A stretch of 64,000 bases of DNA from Sipunculus nudus (GCA_026874595.1 CM049318.1:30970956-31034955); one strand, 5' to 3'. Positions 22,070 through 35,542 are shown, numbered from the stretch's first letter. A program made the numbers and translations. Notes: generated by a model not told the origin, from the letters alone.

Positions 22070-25000
22070 CATAGTTACATTTACGATGGAATTATTAAAA
22101 AAACACTACCTGCTCATAACTTTAGAGTCTTCAGTTTTTAACTGATGTTTTGCATAAGTAAAACATTTGAAGCTGCAAAGGATCGCTTGTAATAATTACA
22201 ATTTACACAGTTCCCTTCCCTGCAATTCAACTAAAATATTTTAAATCAAAACTACCTCAATATAACATCTATGACCTGCCTATCTCAGAGTAATCACATA
22301 TAGATATAATAATTGATAGCTTAAAAATATTGAACATTTTAAAGATAAGGAATTGCCAATGGAAGTGCTGATAAAATAGAATTTCGTCCACACAAAACTA
22401 AGCTAGTTTTAAAGTGATTCTTAAATATTTCAAAATTTCTGTTCTTTAAAAAAAAAGGTAGTTAAAGAAAAATATATGTTCTTCCTTTAAATATTTGAAT
22501 ATTAAATGCCAGATTAAAAGTTCTAACACAATGTAGCAAATATTCATGGATGGTGCAGCCGTGATGCAAGTATGCTGTTATTTTATCTTTCACTTTGAAA
22601 GTTTCTTCTGATTCTTTACTGTAGTTCAGGTGAAGCATGTAGTGACTTGCAAGGAACAAGGACAGGATCCTCCCTACAAAACAATCAGTTGTTTTCAGGC
22701 ACATTTTTTATTTTTATTTTTGTCTTGAAAGTGGAGTCGTTAACATCTTTCTGAAAACTAGTAAGAAAGAATGAATATTGTCAGATTTTTTTAAAAGCAG
22801 TATTCTTTAAAGACACACTTATTTAATGAAATCACATTTGAGGTAATGAATGGAGGATGCTGATGCTGTTCAATGGTGAGAAGTAACGAAGTTGGTCTAT
22901 TATATTGATCTTTAATCATATCACAATAACCATAAATTTTTCATGATTAAGCATCGGCAAAAGTAAAAAAAATTTCAGTTTCTGTTGAGAATAAATCCGT
23001 GCTTGTACCATATACTGCCTAATCACTTAACGTTATTAATATAATAATTTTCACTTAATATAGGTGTATATATATCATATATATCTGTGTGTGTGTCTGT
23101 GTTCACCACGTGGTACTCCAGTGACCCTCAGTCCTGCACTTAAGAAAAATCAAAATCTAGACAAATTAATGCATTTAGAGGCTGTGTATATGCATGATTT
23201 AAATGTTGAGTATATACATGGCCTTTCTTCTTACCAGAACAACAACAAGCGTGTAGGGATTGTGTAGCAAGTTTAAGAAAATCCGCAACATTAAATAGTA
23301 CATACTAGAAGTGTAGGGAACAAAAAAAAATAAATAAAAATGACATTTATGAAATCGGTACTTTTGGTTAAATAACCAAATAACCAACACATTGATTCCT
23401 ACAAATACAAATACAAGTACAGCATTAGTCAAACTCAGCTCAGTCATTTCGTGTAAACATGCTTTTCAAAAGAAGGGAAAGGTTTAACATGTATACATTT
23501 GACCTCCACTGCTCATAATAATGGGTTAAAATGCTTCCTGAATACACAAGAATGAGAGGTTATCCTTTCCCGATCAAATTAAGCTGTCATTTAGGGTCAT
23601 TTAGGGGGGGGGGGGGGGTTGCACTGATACCTGTGAAGTATGAGCCAACAGGCTAAGTAACACACACCACAATGGCCCAACTGGATTTAAGTGTGTCAGA
23701 AGTAAATCTAACCAACAGGATACATACTGGTGGTTATATATAGAAAAATACTCCAAAATCTCCTTGCCGCACATATTAATTTATAGTTCACAGAATCTCA
23801 AGCTTTTCACAGACAGCCCATGGCTTCTTGTTGGGACCTTTAAAATAAAAGGGAAAACTCTCGTCTCTATAAACCATCAAATAATATTACAGGAAAAATA
23901 TAATTTAAATATAATGTATATTGTGCCGTGAAAATAACGGTAAAGTACCTAAACATGACTCAGGTGATAAGCACGTGTCAGTTTTAATCTAGACACGTTT
24001 CAGATGTGTCACATAAATGGTAATCACTATTGTAATCACCCTAATACTACATGAAACTTACTTTATATAAAATTAAGTCATGTGCGAGTGTTGATCAAAC
24101 TGAATAAACCTTTAATTTCTATTTTGAGACATGTTTACACGTGAATCCAACAGGTCATGTGCTTCAAACTCAAGTTTTAATCATGAATCAAACTTGATTT
24201 GCATGTCTCCCCCCCCCCCCCTGAAAAACCGTGTTACAGGTTGCAAACAGGTTCTCTCACATGTTTCCAACATGTCTCCATTTAAAACAAGTGTTTTTTT
24301 GAAACATGTCACAGCATTAATGAAACGATTCTAAAACGGCACTTTGTACAGTGTATATATGGTCTAAGAATGACAAAGGAATGTCTTTATCGGTTTTCGG
24401 GGCTGCTTGCTCGGTAAATTATATGAATCATCCATATTATTGAATATTCTATGATGTCCTGTATTTTCATAATTTATTGATGAAATTCTTCTATTTCCTC
24501 ATGTATGATTTAAAGTGACCCTATTCTTGTAATAAAATACGTCCTCACTCTTGACTTTTATTTTTTCATTATTTCTTTGCTTATTATACATTTTTGTATT
24601 TATATGGACAGCAGACTCATGATTTTAATGAACGTTTTATTTATGATTAAAAACTTTTTAAAGAGTATCAAAAAGTCTCTCACTGTTATCTGAGGCCTCC
24701 GTATATGCATGTAATTTCGAGGAATGTTCTAATTTTTTCCCTGATACCAGTGGTTTATATGATATTTTTTCTAACAATATACCATATTAAGATATTCAAT
24801 AAATGATATAATAAAACGACGGTAATCCGATGCCTGTTGCGTATTATGTGATAATAAGCAGTCGATTTTATATGTGAGAAACAAAAATGAATGTAAATAC
24901 AAATACAAATAACAAATGGAAAAAGTCTACAGGTAGGTATCACAAAGTAGGTCTGTATTACAGTTTTACATACAAAGCAACCGGCTAACAAGTACGTGCT

Positions 25001-25830
25001 TATAGCAAACGGAAAAGTTCTACAGATAAGTGTAACAAAGAAGGGTATGTATTACAGCATTACGTACAAGGCAATCAGCTAACAGGTAAACACAGTCAAA
25101 CTTCCATGCAGTAAAACTAACGGGTTGTGATTACATGGTTGCCATGTTAAAATGTATTGTACTTGGTCGGAAAGTGACCTGTCTCACAGAATGAGCATTT
25201 ATTTAATACTACATCAATTAAACATTCATGAGATACGGGCTTGCTCTCAGTTACAACAGTATTCACGAAAAAAACAGATGAATATAAAATTATAAAGGAA
25301 CACATACCTCTAGAGTGACAAAAGGTGCTAAAATATAAATGCTGTATAGCACTCGGTATCAACATGGCAAACTGCGCCAATTCCTGCGCTTCACCTCTAC
25401 TAATATTATGTGACCTTTGACCTTTAATAAAAATAAAAAGATCTGGGTAGTACGGTTCACTGCAAAAAATATCACGTTTCATGAACCTCGTGATATGGTT
25501 TGCTGCGCACAATGCCAACCGTTAAAGTAAAATTATAAACACACAGCACACTAGTATTGTGGTGGTTCAAGTGATCTGTTTTAAGATCTACTATCTCAAC
25601 GTTCAACTCGTGTTTTCTCACCTTAACTTGTATTTCTTCACCGCAAATCGTTAAAACTACCATTGACAACTAATATGATATGAATAATGATTGGCTTATA
25701 GATCTTAGTCCCTGTCTACAGTGTGACACAAGTGAGAGAGTACAGAAGAGGACATGTCTCAAAATCCACAAAATACCTGAACAGAATTGATAAAGTTATA
25801 CCTGAATTTTTTTTTAGAGAATAGTTAAAT
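22069..25830. other. Intergenic sequence, no gene recognised
   Basis: Simple tracts occur (G-run at about 23605-23619, C-run at about 24209-24220). Short minus-strand ORFs at 25147-25669 have no family I recognise and no supporting splice context. From about 24355 the sequence resembles 63550 onward, so block A/B similarity continues to the window end. Confidence 0.5.
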
Positions 25831-26003
25831 ACAAGTAAATAAAGCTATAATTTATATGCTTTTCCAAACGATAGAAAAAGCATATTTTAAACGTAATCAT
25901 TGTATCAATTCTGATTTTTTTAAAGTAAATAAAGCTATAATTTTAAAAAAAATCAGAATTGATACAATGATTACGTTTAAAATATGCTTTTTCTATCGTT
26001 TGG
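25831..26003. repeat. Direct plus inverted duplication (hairpin)
   Basis: Arms at 25864-25924 and 25942-26003 are reverse complements with no mismatch over 57 bases; only a T-run differs by one. The loop and arm edge (25923-25942) repeat the 20-odd bases found immediately left of the first arm (25833-25853). The order is flank, arm, flank copy, inverted arm. Single-stranded DNA or RNA from here would fold into a ~60-bp stem. Confidence 0.95.
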
Positions 26004-27559
26004 ATATTGATATTCTTACACATTGTTTACGACTGCACGACTTTCCACTGACCCTAGCTGTCATCCCTTACCTTCTTCTAAACAGACAACATAGTTCTTG
26101 CTGCTTGCAGTGTATTTATTCTTAAGATATAATACGAATCTGCTTCACGTACAGGTCTTTCTTTTAGAAACATAAAGGAAACAATATTTGATTTATCTCT
26201 TTTTCACAACCATCACTATATCTGTGTAATAAAATCAACTGAGGGACTGGCAAGAAGTTGTTATAATTCCTGAGTTGTCTTATTGAGCAGGTCAATTTTA
26301 AGCGATATTTTACCCACTCAAAGTTCGTTTTAATGACGGGTAGTCTTATTGGACAGGTGGTCTTTCAGAAAGGTTTCACTGTACTTTAACACCAGTAACG
26401 CATCTGTGGGGAACACTTGCCTATGTAAGTTTAGCAACCGGAAAATTAATGTAACTTTCCCACGAGCTTTGAAACTCTTAGAATATACCTTGTGTTCATT
26501 TGATCTTTAAAGGTCTCCACTGGGCGAGAAGAAAAAGGATTTTACTAACGACAGATGGAAAGTATCATGGCTGCGAATTCAGCTGATTCACATTAAGTAT
26601 CGACGTCAAAATAAGCAGGTGTTTTACACAAGAGCCAAGTTTGCTAAATTATCTCACGAGTGAACATTATAAATATGAAATAAATTTAACAGTACCCACA
26701 TGCAAAGTTATTGGAAAGCAGAGCTTTCGTATGGTCTCTACCAGACTCGTTCACTGAATGGCATGAACAACGCCAGGGGAAATCCTTAGTTTGTTGTTGA
26801 CACGTTGCAATTGGCCGCCGGGCACGAACATTTCCAAATGTCATTCATTGTACTGATGTACATCAACAGTAATTCTCACAAAAATATTTATGTTAATTTC
26901 AATAGCTTTCAAATGCGTGTACTTGGTAGATACGTTGTTGTCCTTAGTCAAAATGAAGAGGTGTTCTTCTCCATATCACTGTTCACGCTCTGTCTCGTTC
27001 CCTTTGAATGATGCGTGCACGTCTGTGATTACTGAAAGCAACTCTCCTCTCCGGATGAGGCTGTCTACAATATTCTTACTCCCAATTCACTTTTTATATA
27101 CATATACATCTTACAGAAAACTTTTGATTTGACTGTTTCCTCTAGTTCTATTAAAATGAGTAGGTATTAACTAGGTAATATTATTATAGGTGCGCTCGGA
27201 AAATAAACTTGACTGCATATAGTTTATAATGTTATATATTCTATCATATATCCCAATATACTGCTTTACGAAAATTGTAGCCGATTCCCAGCCCTATAAT
27301 ACAGTGATGGAATGCTTGACGTATTATACCTCATGAATATCCTTTAATTGAGATATATGCTGTTTTTCTATCTTTAAGTGTCGAATGAATTTAAAGATCC
27401 AATACATAGTTACTACATAATGGCTCATAATTACCGCACGTTACACCCATCACAGGCATAGGTAACGTATTTACAATTCCTTATCAGTATCTTAACAAGA
27501 TAATGAAACTTTTCCCTAGGTTTATATATTGCTTACTCCAAAGCATCATTCGGTTACTG
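26004..27559. other. Downstream flank of gene B, no gene recognised
   Basis: No exon is recognised. Overlapping plus-strand ORFs at 26805-27132 have no domain features. The region just below 27560 should hold the 3' UTR of gene B; no clear AATAAA is identified with confidence. Confidence 0.45.
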
Positions 27560-27702
27560 TCATTTCCAGAGAAGCGTACACTTGCTCTTAATCTTTCGCA
27601 ATGTATAAAATAATACCCATCCTATGAGTAGGGTAAGAACAGATCCACCAAACATAGACGGAATAATATACACTAGTATGTTTTGCCTTTCCACTTTTGT
27701 AC
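27560..27702 (-). CDS. Transmembrane terminal exon of gene copy B
   Basis: The acceptor is ttttctccag; the exon enters in phase 1 and ends at TGA (27560-27562). It encodes 46 residues: a short linker, a ~23-residue hydrophobic helix (ILVYIIPSMFGGSVLTLLIG and onward), then a basic stop-transfer segment (RKIKSK) and a short tail ending LLWK. This anchors the FA/EGF ectodomain as a type I membrane protein with a tail too short for a signalling domain. It remains open although upstream exons of copy B carry stops. The matching exon for copy A would be left of base 1. Confidence 0.75.
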
Positions 27703-27963
27703 CTGGAGAAAATAAAATATATAATTGTTATATCTAATCAATGATTCAGGGTTCACTTATACCAGTTTTATATTATGACAAGATCATTCAAAATAAGACA
27801 AAAAAAACCGGCCATTCTCTTGCACATGATCTATTGGAAAAATAATTATGAATTGATCTTCTTAAATTGGTTTACATTTTGTCACACTTTTTCAAATGTC
27901 AAATTCAAGCAGTTGATACAATATAATGTTTTAGAAATTCTTTAGATAAGAATTTTTTTGATG

Positions 27964-28097
27964 GCAGCCGTCTCCCTTCCGCCCATCTACACATTATCCG
28001 CTTCTGCATGTCCCATTGATGTCGTTACAGTCGTCTGGACCATATTTACAGTGACATTGACCTTCACATTTACTGCCGAAGGTTTCCTCTTCACAAG
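27964..28097 (-). pseudogene. EGF-like exon next to the membrane exon, copy B, with TAA
   Basis: The acceptor (cacgtttag) is good. The frame gives CEEETFGSKC, CHCKYGPDDC and NDINGTC, then an in-frame TAA at 27994-27996 followed by CVDGRKGDGC. An EGF repeat of this family normally continues here with a G-x-C-x-x-G-W motif; W is R here. No GT donor follows. It is the last EGF unit before the membrane helix. Its copy A partner is outside the window. Confidence 0.65.
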
Positions 28098-29901
28098 CTA
28101 AACGTGGGATATAATGGTAGTAACTAAATAGGTACCTGGTACTTACACCTTACACTAATGTATAAATATATGAGACAATTTTTTTTCTGGGTTTAATCAA
28201 TTATACATTTGTAATTACTGCAGAAAAAATGTTTACTTTTTCCTTGCTAACTTCTTAAAAGGAGCATTTAACCTATACTCAGAGACATGTATGATTACCG
28301 AAATACATGGGCAATCTCTATCTTTGTCATGTGGTTTTCAATATATGCGGCCTTTCTATAAAAAACGTATTTCTTTGATCAGACGCCAGGGTTTTATTCT
28401 TTTCAGGCCTGGCTGATTCTGCATGTAAACAAAGCCGGCATATATTAAAGAACTGCGTTTATTAATCGAAACACATTAGCGGCACAGATCATCACGCCGA
28501 AACAATAATACTGCTGGTGACCAGTACTTTGCGACACAATTTAGAATATCGCCTGTAAGTGGTTTGTGTTTACGAAATATATTAAGATGTCATATGGGAC
28601 ACGTATGTTCTCCGCAATCGCATATCATAAAAGGACTTTACTGGGAATCAGTGTGAGGGATTTTGCAGTTGTCCATAAAAATCGAGGGCTCTTCAGTCCA
28701 GGTACAGCGACGTTTCATCTGGCTGTTCTGTGTATTGTGCATTACGTGCATTTGGCAAGAGGGTTTCCATCTGAACATGAGGTGCTATTTTAATAATTGT
28801 GCATTACATATAAATGGCCACGTTGATTACATCATAATACGTGGGGTTTATACGTATAACGGCGCTGCGCAATTTATTTTCATGACACTTTCTCCTTTTA
28901 CTCTTGACTCATTCGGCTTTGTAGTCGAGCGCATTTCATCTGGGATATACTGGTATGTGGCATTGATTGCAGGCAATATTCACTCTAATGCAGTGGTTGG
29001 TAACAAGTAACATTTATAACCGTTTATCTCGGAAACGTGGTTTTTCGGTAACATTGGGAACGCACTAAAAAGCAAGAAGGGGGGGGGGGCATTTGGCTTG
29101 ACTTAGACAGTGGTGATAGTGTGTCTTAGTTAGAGTCGCATCACAACTGACATTTTATTTGTGTGACGTTTGCTAAGCTTGGTGATCGGCTGTAATAATA
29201 ATGGACAAATTGGACATGAATAAAAGCCGGTGTTTATTTTACTAAGACACATTGTTTTTCCCCGGCTATGAAATAAAGCATGCGACTATTTAAGTTCCGG
29301 CGTCTGATCAAGGAAATATGGTATTAATAACAGACAGCATTCGCGTTATTGGTACCCTCAGTAATTTAGAAGTGAAAGTAATGATATGAAACCATGAGGG
29401 AATCTGAGTGTATTATATATCATGCAAAAGCTAAGTTTACCACATAATGAGGTCATCGTAAACAGCATTATACACAGCATGTTTTTAGGTCAGAATGTTT
29501 TTTTTTTCATGCTTATATAATATATTATGATAACATTTGTTAACCTTGCTTAGCCATTTAAGGACAAAAGTCGGCCGGGCAACAAATTGCAGAAGCCAGT
29601 ACTCCGACCTTTCCTTAATTCCGAGAGTGAGCTTTGACCATTATAATTACTAACTATTTATAGAGGGATTACATGAAGTACCATTAAAGCATTACAAAGT
29701 TGTCTGCAGGAAGTTATATTATGGGCGTCACAGAATCATTTTACATAAAATGTGTATAATCATATTAAATTAATGGTTTAAAATTCCAGCAGCTCTACAG
29801 GGATGTACATTGTAAACTGTTAATTATGAATAAATCTAATCAAACATCTGAGTTAAAAATTAGGTACAACATTTTCAACCGATACAGATGATCTTTACAT
29901 A

Positions 29902-30029
29902 TATTGGTGGGTATAATCCTATATTATGGGAACACTCTCCTATTAATCGATCTCACGGCATGGCAATAAATAACATGTCACAAACAACAGTCAGTTCTCC
30001 AGGCAATGATTATCATATCCTTGTTACTA
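29902..30029 (-). pseudogene. Decayed EGF-like exon, copy B
   Basis: Duplicate of 1808-1935 with the same loss of frame. Confidence 0.5.
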
Positions 30030-30405
30030 CAGAGAGTGAGCTTTCATCATTGTAATGAGAAATATCGTATCAATGAACATATTTTAAAACTAATACAAGT
30101 TTTAACACAAAAAAAAACAATTTTTAATATTATTGAGCATTGTCGAGAAATTGTCAGGCAATGTAAATTTACTGACATGAAGTTGTATTTTGGGGAGACA
30201 AATGTACATCACTGAAAATATCAGCTGAGATAAAATATGTGCATATTCTGAAATGAACAGCCCATTTTCAGCGGCTACTTATGGCTTTACATGGAAGCAT
30301 CACCCCAATGCGTAAAACGAAGGCCTGTAACCAGCATATGTGTAATGTCTGTTGAGCAAGGAACAGACTTATAGCTTAAAATAAAAAATTATTATCATAA
30401 CTGAC

Positions 30406-30630
30406 CTCTTTCACACTTTGGTGGTTGCCACCCTATTTCACAGGAACCCTCTCCAGTTACTCGATCGCATGGTAATGATGAACACCCGCTATCACACATC
30501 CCGGTGCAGTTTTGCAGATAGTGAGAATCCAAACACTGGCAAGTTCCGTCCACGTTATTACAATGACCATTTCGACACCCATCGCTTCATGATTTACCAC
30601 AATCCTTTCCGAACGTGCCATTCTCACAGA
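30406..30630 (-). pseudogene. EGF-like exon of copy B with TGA and lost cysteine
   Basis: 225 nt with splice sites as in copy A. The minus-strand codon TGC (Cys, in the KSCSDG motif of A) is TGA here (plus-strand TCA at 30587-30589). A second conserved Cys in the GECSC motif is GGT (Gly; plus-strand ACC at 30446-30448). Both changes are private to copy B. Confidence 0.8.
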
Positions 30631-30780
30631 CTGTAAAAAATTATAAATATCACATGATTGTTTGCATACACGTTTTAAAGTAATGTTTCTTTGGGCTAGG
30701 TAAATTTGCTTGGAACGCTACGTAAGGTCTGAGCAGAACAGAACAATAAAAATTATGTTAAAATACAAATTTCAACTTAC

Positions 30781-30998
30781 TTTTGTGACACATGGGTGGT
30801 TGAAGTCCTATTTCACAAGAGCATTCCCCCGATCACACGGCAATGATGAACATCCGCTGCCACATACCCCGGTACAGTTATCCAGGTAATAAGAATCAAG
30901 GCACTGGCAAGTTCCGTCCACGTTATCACATGTAACGTTCGAACAACCATCGCTGCATGTCGCATGGCAGTCACGTCCAAACCTACCATTCTCACAGA
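30781..30998 (-). pseudogene. Frameshifted EGF-like exon, copy B
   Basis: 218 nt, with the same 7-bp deletion as copy A (near 30826-30833) and intact splice sites. The lesion is shared and therefore older than the duplication or spread by conversion. Confidence 0.75.
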
Positions 30999-31365
30999 CT
31001 GTACGGGAATAAAATGTTTACTGTCGTGCGTATGTTGCTGATGTGAATTCCTTCGTTATTTACAGCCTTATATCTTTAGATAACTCAACTCACGTAATAG
31101 CCTTCCCCTTAGCAATATTGGATTGGTATCAATGGAACTTGGAAAAAGTGGCCACCACAAACATAGTCTCAAAAAGCATGCCTTTGCAAATTAATGTATC
31201 GCATGTAGCGTTTAATGTTTCTCTCATCGCAATTCCGAAGACAATTTGGAAAAAAAATCAATAAGGCAACCGAAAGTTCAACATCAACACTGAGCTTTCT
31301 ATCGTTATAATGCAATTTTGTATGAATTTAAAAACTTTAGAGTGTTAAAGTTTAGGAGTGTTAAA

Positions 31366-31799
31366 CCGGCTTCTGTGGCTCTGGGGAAGAGCGCAGGACT
31401 CAAAGCCGGGAGATCGTGGGTTCGAATCTCAGCCGGGGCGGTGAGGTTTTTCACGGTCGGCCCCTACCCAGGGTGAGCGCTCTGCAGGCTTAATGGGAAG
31501 GCTGTGCCCTACAGCCGTGTATCACTTACATACGAGTGCAACTTTGGGGGTTCCTCGGTGTTATGACCCAGCAATGGGGATGATTATACACCCAGGACCC
31601 GCAGGTGCGGTAGACACCGGGCCTGGGTGACACCAGGATATAAAAATGATAGGAAGCGAGTGCTACCGCCCTGTCAAGTAGTCCCAAACCGAAATGGAAA
31701 CTCTGCAGATGTACATACTTAGTTAAGACTTAGTTAAGTCAGCATTAAAACATGGAGGCGGTTACCTCCACCAAAAAAAAATATTTAAAAAAAAACCTT
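31366..31799 (+). mobile_element. tRNA-derived SINE, copy B of the first insertion
   Basis: Duplicate of 3271-3706. The right direct repeat (AGAGTGTTAAA, 31800-31810) is intact; the left one has an A to G change. This is a passenger of the segmental duplication, not a new insertion. Confidence 0.85.
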
Positions 31800-32208
31800 A
31801 GAGTGTTAAAGATGTTCTGAAGGATAACAAAAAAAGGATTATATGCATATTTCAATGTTAGTAATTCTGAGATTTTTTTGTAGACGCTTTGTTAAAATGT
31901 AAAAAAAATATTGTGAGAAAGATGTTTGTTAGAAGAAATTTTACACCAACGTATAATCATTCTTGACTTAAAATAATGAGTATAGAATGAACTTTCAGAA
32001 CTACAGTACCACATCCTATTGGTTTTTTTTCATGGCAAAAGGCGCAATATGGATTAAAATACTAAATGCACTATTATTGTTTATTATTTAAAATGTAAAT
32101 TATTTCGGTACATTTCATATATAATGTAAATAAATGTTAAAAAGTAATAGGTAAAATGTGGTTGAAATTTATCATCAACTTAGTTTGAAACAAATGTGGT
32201 ATTTTAGG

Positions 32209-32376
32209 GAAACATTATCCAGTCATTTATAACACGGCAACGAGAAGCATCCGGATCTCCAGGTAATGCGAATCGAGACACTGGCAAGTTGCGTCCACTT
32301 TGTTACATTGACCATTTCGACAACCAATAATGCATGTCTCATTACAGTATTTTCCGAACATACCCTTATCACAAAT
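32209..32376 (-). pseudogene. Decayed EGF-like exon, copy B
   Basis: Duplicate of 4118-4285. It has the same truncation after the HYL motif and one Ser to Gly difference. Confidence 0.6.
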
Positions 32377-32674
32377 TGTGAGGGAGTTGAATCTGATTTA
32401 TTTCAATTGGTAAATATTGCATTGCATGTTTTCATTCACTATTTTTCAACCAAAACCGTGCTTATAAGCTGCAAGGAAACATTTAACAGAAAATTGGCCT
32501 AATGACACCCTTCTTCAGCGGCCACCTAAAAAAGACCTTTTTTTACGCTCCCGATTCGCTTGGTCGCTTAGACGACCACTTGCAAAAGTCAACCATATTT
32601 TCGAGGCCTTATAGTATTTTCGATGATTTACTGTACTTTAAATTTCTACCCTATCATTTCCTAGTTACCAGTTA

Positions 32675-32676
<2 letters not shown>

Positions 32677-32726
<50 letters not shown>
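32677..32726. repeat. (AT)n microsatellite, copy B
   Basis: Pure AT run, the counterpart of 4603-4654. Upstream, about 18 bases of copy A near 4470-4490 are missing or changed. Confidence 0.95.
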
Positions 32727-32728
<2 letters not shown>

Positions 32729-33474
32729 TATTCACCGGATTATACTAACCGTGTGTTACGTACCCTTGCTGCTTGCACACTGCATATATTTTTAAAACGT
32801 ACTTTTAACTTCTTGAATGGCAAGTTTTGTAAACGGGGTGGGGGTGGGGGAGGGGGGGGGCAGATATAAGCGAATATCATGTCTCTGCAGCAAAATTTAA
32901 TAATAAGTAAACTCGATTTCGTTTTGTTTCTGCTAACGTTCTGGAAGATTTTTTTGAAAACTGTTTCCTTCTCATAGATCAATATACGGCTAATATATCT
33001 GTAACTAAGTTCTAGTCGTCTTACAGCACCAAAACATTTACACATAACAAAAGATAATTAATGTATCTTCACGCTTCAAAAGATATTGCTGTGGCCAATA
33101 GTTTCTATATAATAGTTTCTATAATAGTCTCTACCAATCTTCTTACAACTGCTTGGAAATAAATCTAGTCAATCATGTTTTATGACCAATCCCCGGGTAC
33201 TGTAAGTCACATATCCGATGATGTGAACAAACGTAAACAAGTTGAAGGAAGGGGAGATCAATACATATTCCAACCCAAACTTCATTGAAGAATAATCTAA
33301 CAATTTAAGTAGGAAAGCCCTTATATCTGAAGAAAATAACATGCAATCTAGATAACGATAGTTATTAAGAGTAAGGAAGAGGCTGTTTCCTTTTATAAAT
33401 ACTCCTTATATTTAGTTTTTCTACACAAAACGGTTTACAAGATGTTCAGATGATAATGTTCTAAACGAACAAAC

Positions 33475-33696
33475 CTTTTACACAAGTTGGTGGTTCGTAA
33501 CCCGGTTTGCATGAACAGTGTCCAAGTATTTTGTCACAGGAGGTGGGAGTAACGCACTTGTCTGAACACCTGTGTTCACATCGTGTGCCATACCAACCAT
33601 CTATACACTGGCATGACCCGTTCACTTTATCACAAGTGTCTTCACAGCCAGAAGAACATCGAGCCCAATCGATTCCCCATCTCCCATTTGGACATT
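33475..33696 (-). CDS. First EGF-like exon of gene copy B
   Basis: 222 nt with acceptor ttttcgcag and donor GTTTGT, open throughout. TGT (33515-33517) encodes a cysteine where copy A has TGA. It follows the FA2 exons in phase. It belongs to a copy that has an earlier stop in its first FA exon (36755-36757), so it is probably not translated from the full gene. Confidence 0.7.
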
Positions 33697-34265
33697 CTGC
33701 GAAAATATGAGAAAGTATTTAATTATTAAAAAATAAACCTTAAGTGTTTTTTTTTCTTCTGAAATCTCATTAGTATACTAATCCGAGATCATCAGAACAC
33801 CATTGATCATAATGTAAAACCACGCCTAAGCGCTCGTAATGTGGCTCATCAACTAAAGGCAAATTAAGACACGACAATGTACCTTTAGATTGCGTCCCGT
33901 CTTCGTTCAATTTGTAGAGCGGGATTATCTTCCAACATGATTAACGTGCTTTACAGGGAACGGTTGACGACAGAGATACCAATTACAAACGAACTGGTAA
34001 ATCTTTAAATAATTTAATTAATACTCAATTTCAATTTATGATACTTTTTTTTGGAAATCTCTTTATTTTAGATCGAGGCTATCGGCCGAGTTGTAGATGT
34101 CATATTACTTTACACAGACCTGTAGTTTACATTTGTGTTCCTTTATAAAAGAAATGAATAATTTTAAAGGAAAACCGATGGATCATTTTCCAGTTTTTAT
34201 TTTCGCTAGTATGATCTTTAAAAAAGATACAATGAAATGGTTCTTAAATGACAGCGATTTCTGAC

Positions 34266-34376
34266 CTGTAGGCTCCAAAAACTCCCATTTCCCTGGCATT
34301 CTGGAAATTGTCAATATTCCAACTCCCTTGATTTCATGGGGATTGCCGAACGTGTGATGAATAAAACAGTCTTCTC
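34266..34376 (-). CDS. FA domain 2, C-terminal exon, copy B
   Basis: Open and equivalent to 6192-6302, with the motif GVGILTISRMPGKWEF and donor GTCAGA. A few amino-acid changes from A are present upstream of the motif. Confidence 0.7.
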
Positions 34377-35037
34377 CTTTTGAAACCAAATAAAAATTCA
34401 GAATTTTGTCTTTTTTTTAAAAAAAGAAGAGATGTGTTCCTAACTAAACATGATCAAAATTGGTTCTACCTTTGTAATCATACCAATTCCCCATGACTCA
34501 TAGAAGAACATTTTCTAAATCTTGAAAGGAAACAATGGTTTACATTTTTAGTTATTATAATGAGGAATTTCATATTAGATTGTATAGTTAAAGCGCTACG
34601 AACGTTCCTTACGAAATTTGGTTTTAAGGTTTATGATCTAATGACCAACTTATAATATTAATACAAATGTGTTTCAATTAACGTAGTTTACATTCATAAG
34701 GTATTAATTAATTTTAAACAAATATAAGGTATGTATATCTAAATAAAGTAAATCTATATTATCAAGATGCAGGAGCAGCTTTTTGGATATACTGATTCAA
34801 TGTAAATTCTTAATTCTGTGTTTGACTACTATTTCAGCTAATGTACCAACGAGAACATAAAAACAGCCACACAAGTATATTGGAAAATAAATTATGGGAT
34901 AAAACACAGGCTTTAACTATAACAACATCACTATTAAAGTTCTAGTTCCTAAACAATCTAAAATTAAGCAATTAGTTTTAATTAAAATTCTCTCGAGACT
35001 GTAGTATAAAGATATGTTAGAGTGTAGTATAACTCAC

Positions 35038-35364
35038 CAAGCGATCTACCCCTGCCAACTTGAATTCGAACCATGTCGAATAATATCCAGAATGGCCTAG
35101 ACTCCTCACATTTTAAAAGGTCTGAAACCGATTGTACAATTGAAACTGAATCTTCTGTACTGCGAATGACCGCTTTTGTGTTATTATCTCCTCCAATAAT
35201 GACTTTGTACGTTGATGTCTGTATGGAACCGAGTTCCTGCGATAGGGCTAAATGAGCTCCTTCGCAGGCCGTTATATTAAAGATGAACACCTTGTTTGCT
35301 GAAGAGGTAAACCAAGCTAGGTCAGAGTTGCCCCATGCCGATGTGTTGATTACTGTTCTCCCCA
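35038..35364 (-). CDS. FA domain 2, main exon, copy B
   Basis: 327 nt and open. It keeps FNITACEGAHLAL, YKVIIGGDNNT and FWILFDM. Changes from A include TKAVIR for TNSVIR and a Gly to Val in the FWI...G motif region. Splice sites match copy A. Confidence 0.75.
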
Positions 35365-35542
35365 CTGAATTTTATTATATTGAATAAGGTTATATGCATA
35401 CGGTTCATATTATCATTAAAATTCATAATTATATTTTTTTTGTAATAGAGATGAAAGAAGATTCAACGTGTAACCTATAAAATACATTGATAAAATATTA
35501 CTTTCATACAAAGATATATATATATTACAAAGTGACACTTAC

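Noticed and set aside
25147-25669. Minus-strand ORFs of 123 and 65 codons
   Set aside because: Considered as a possible small gene, but no family match is recognised, there is no continuing exon and no sign of conserved coding; left as unassigned intergenic sequence.
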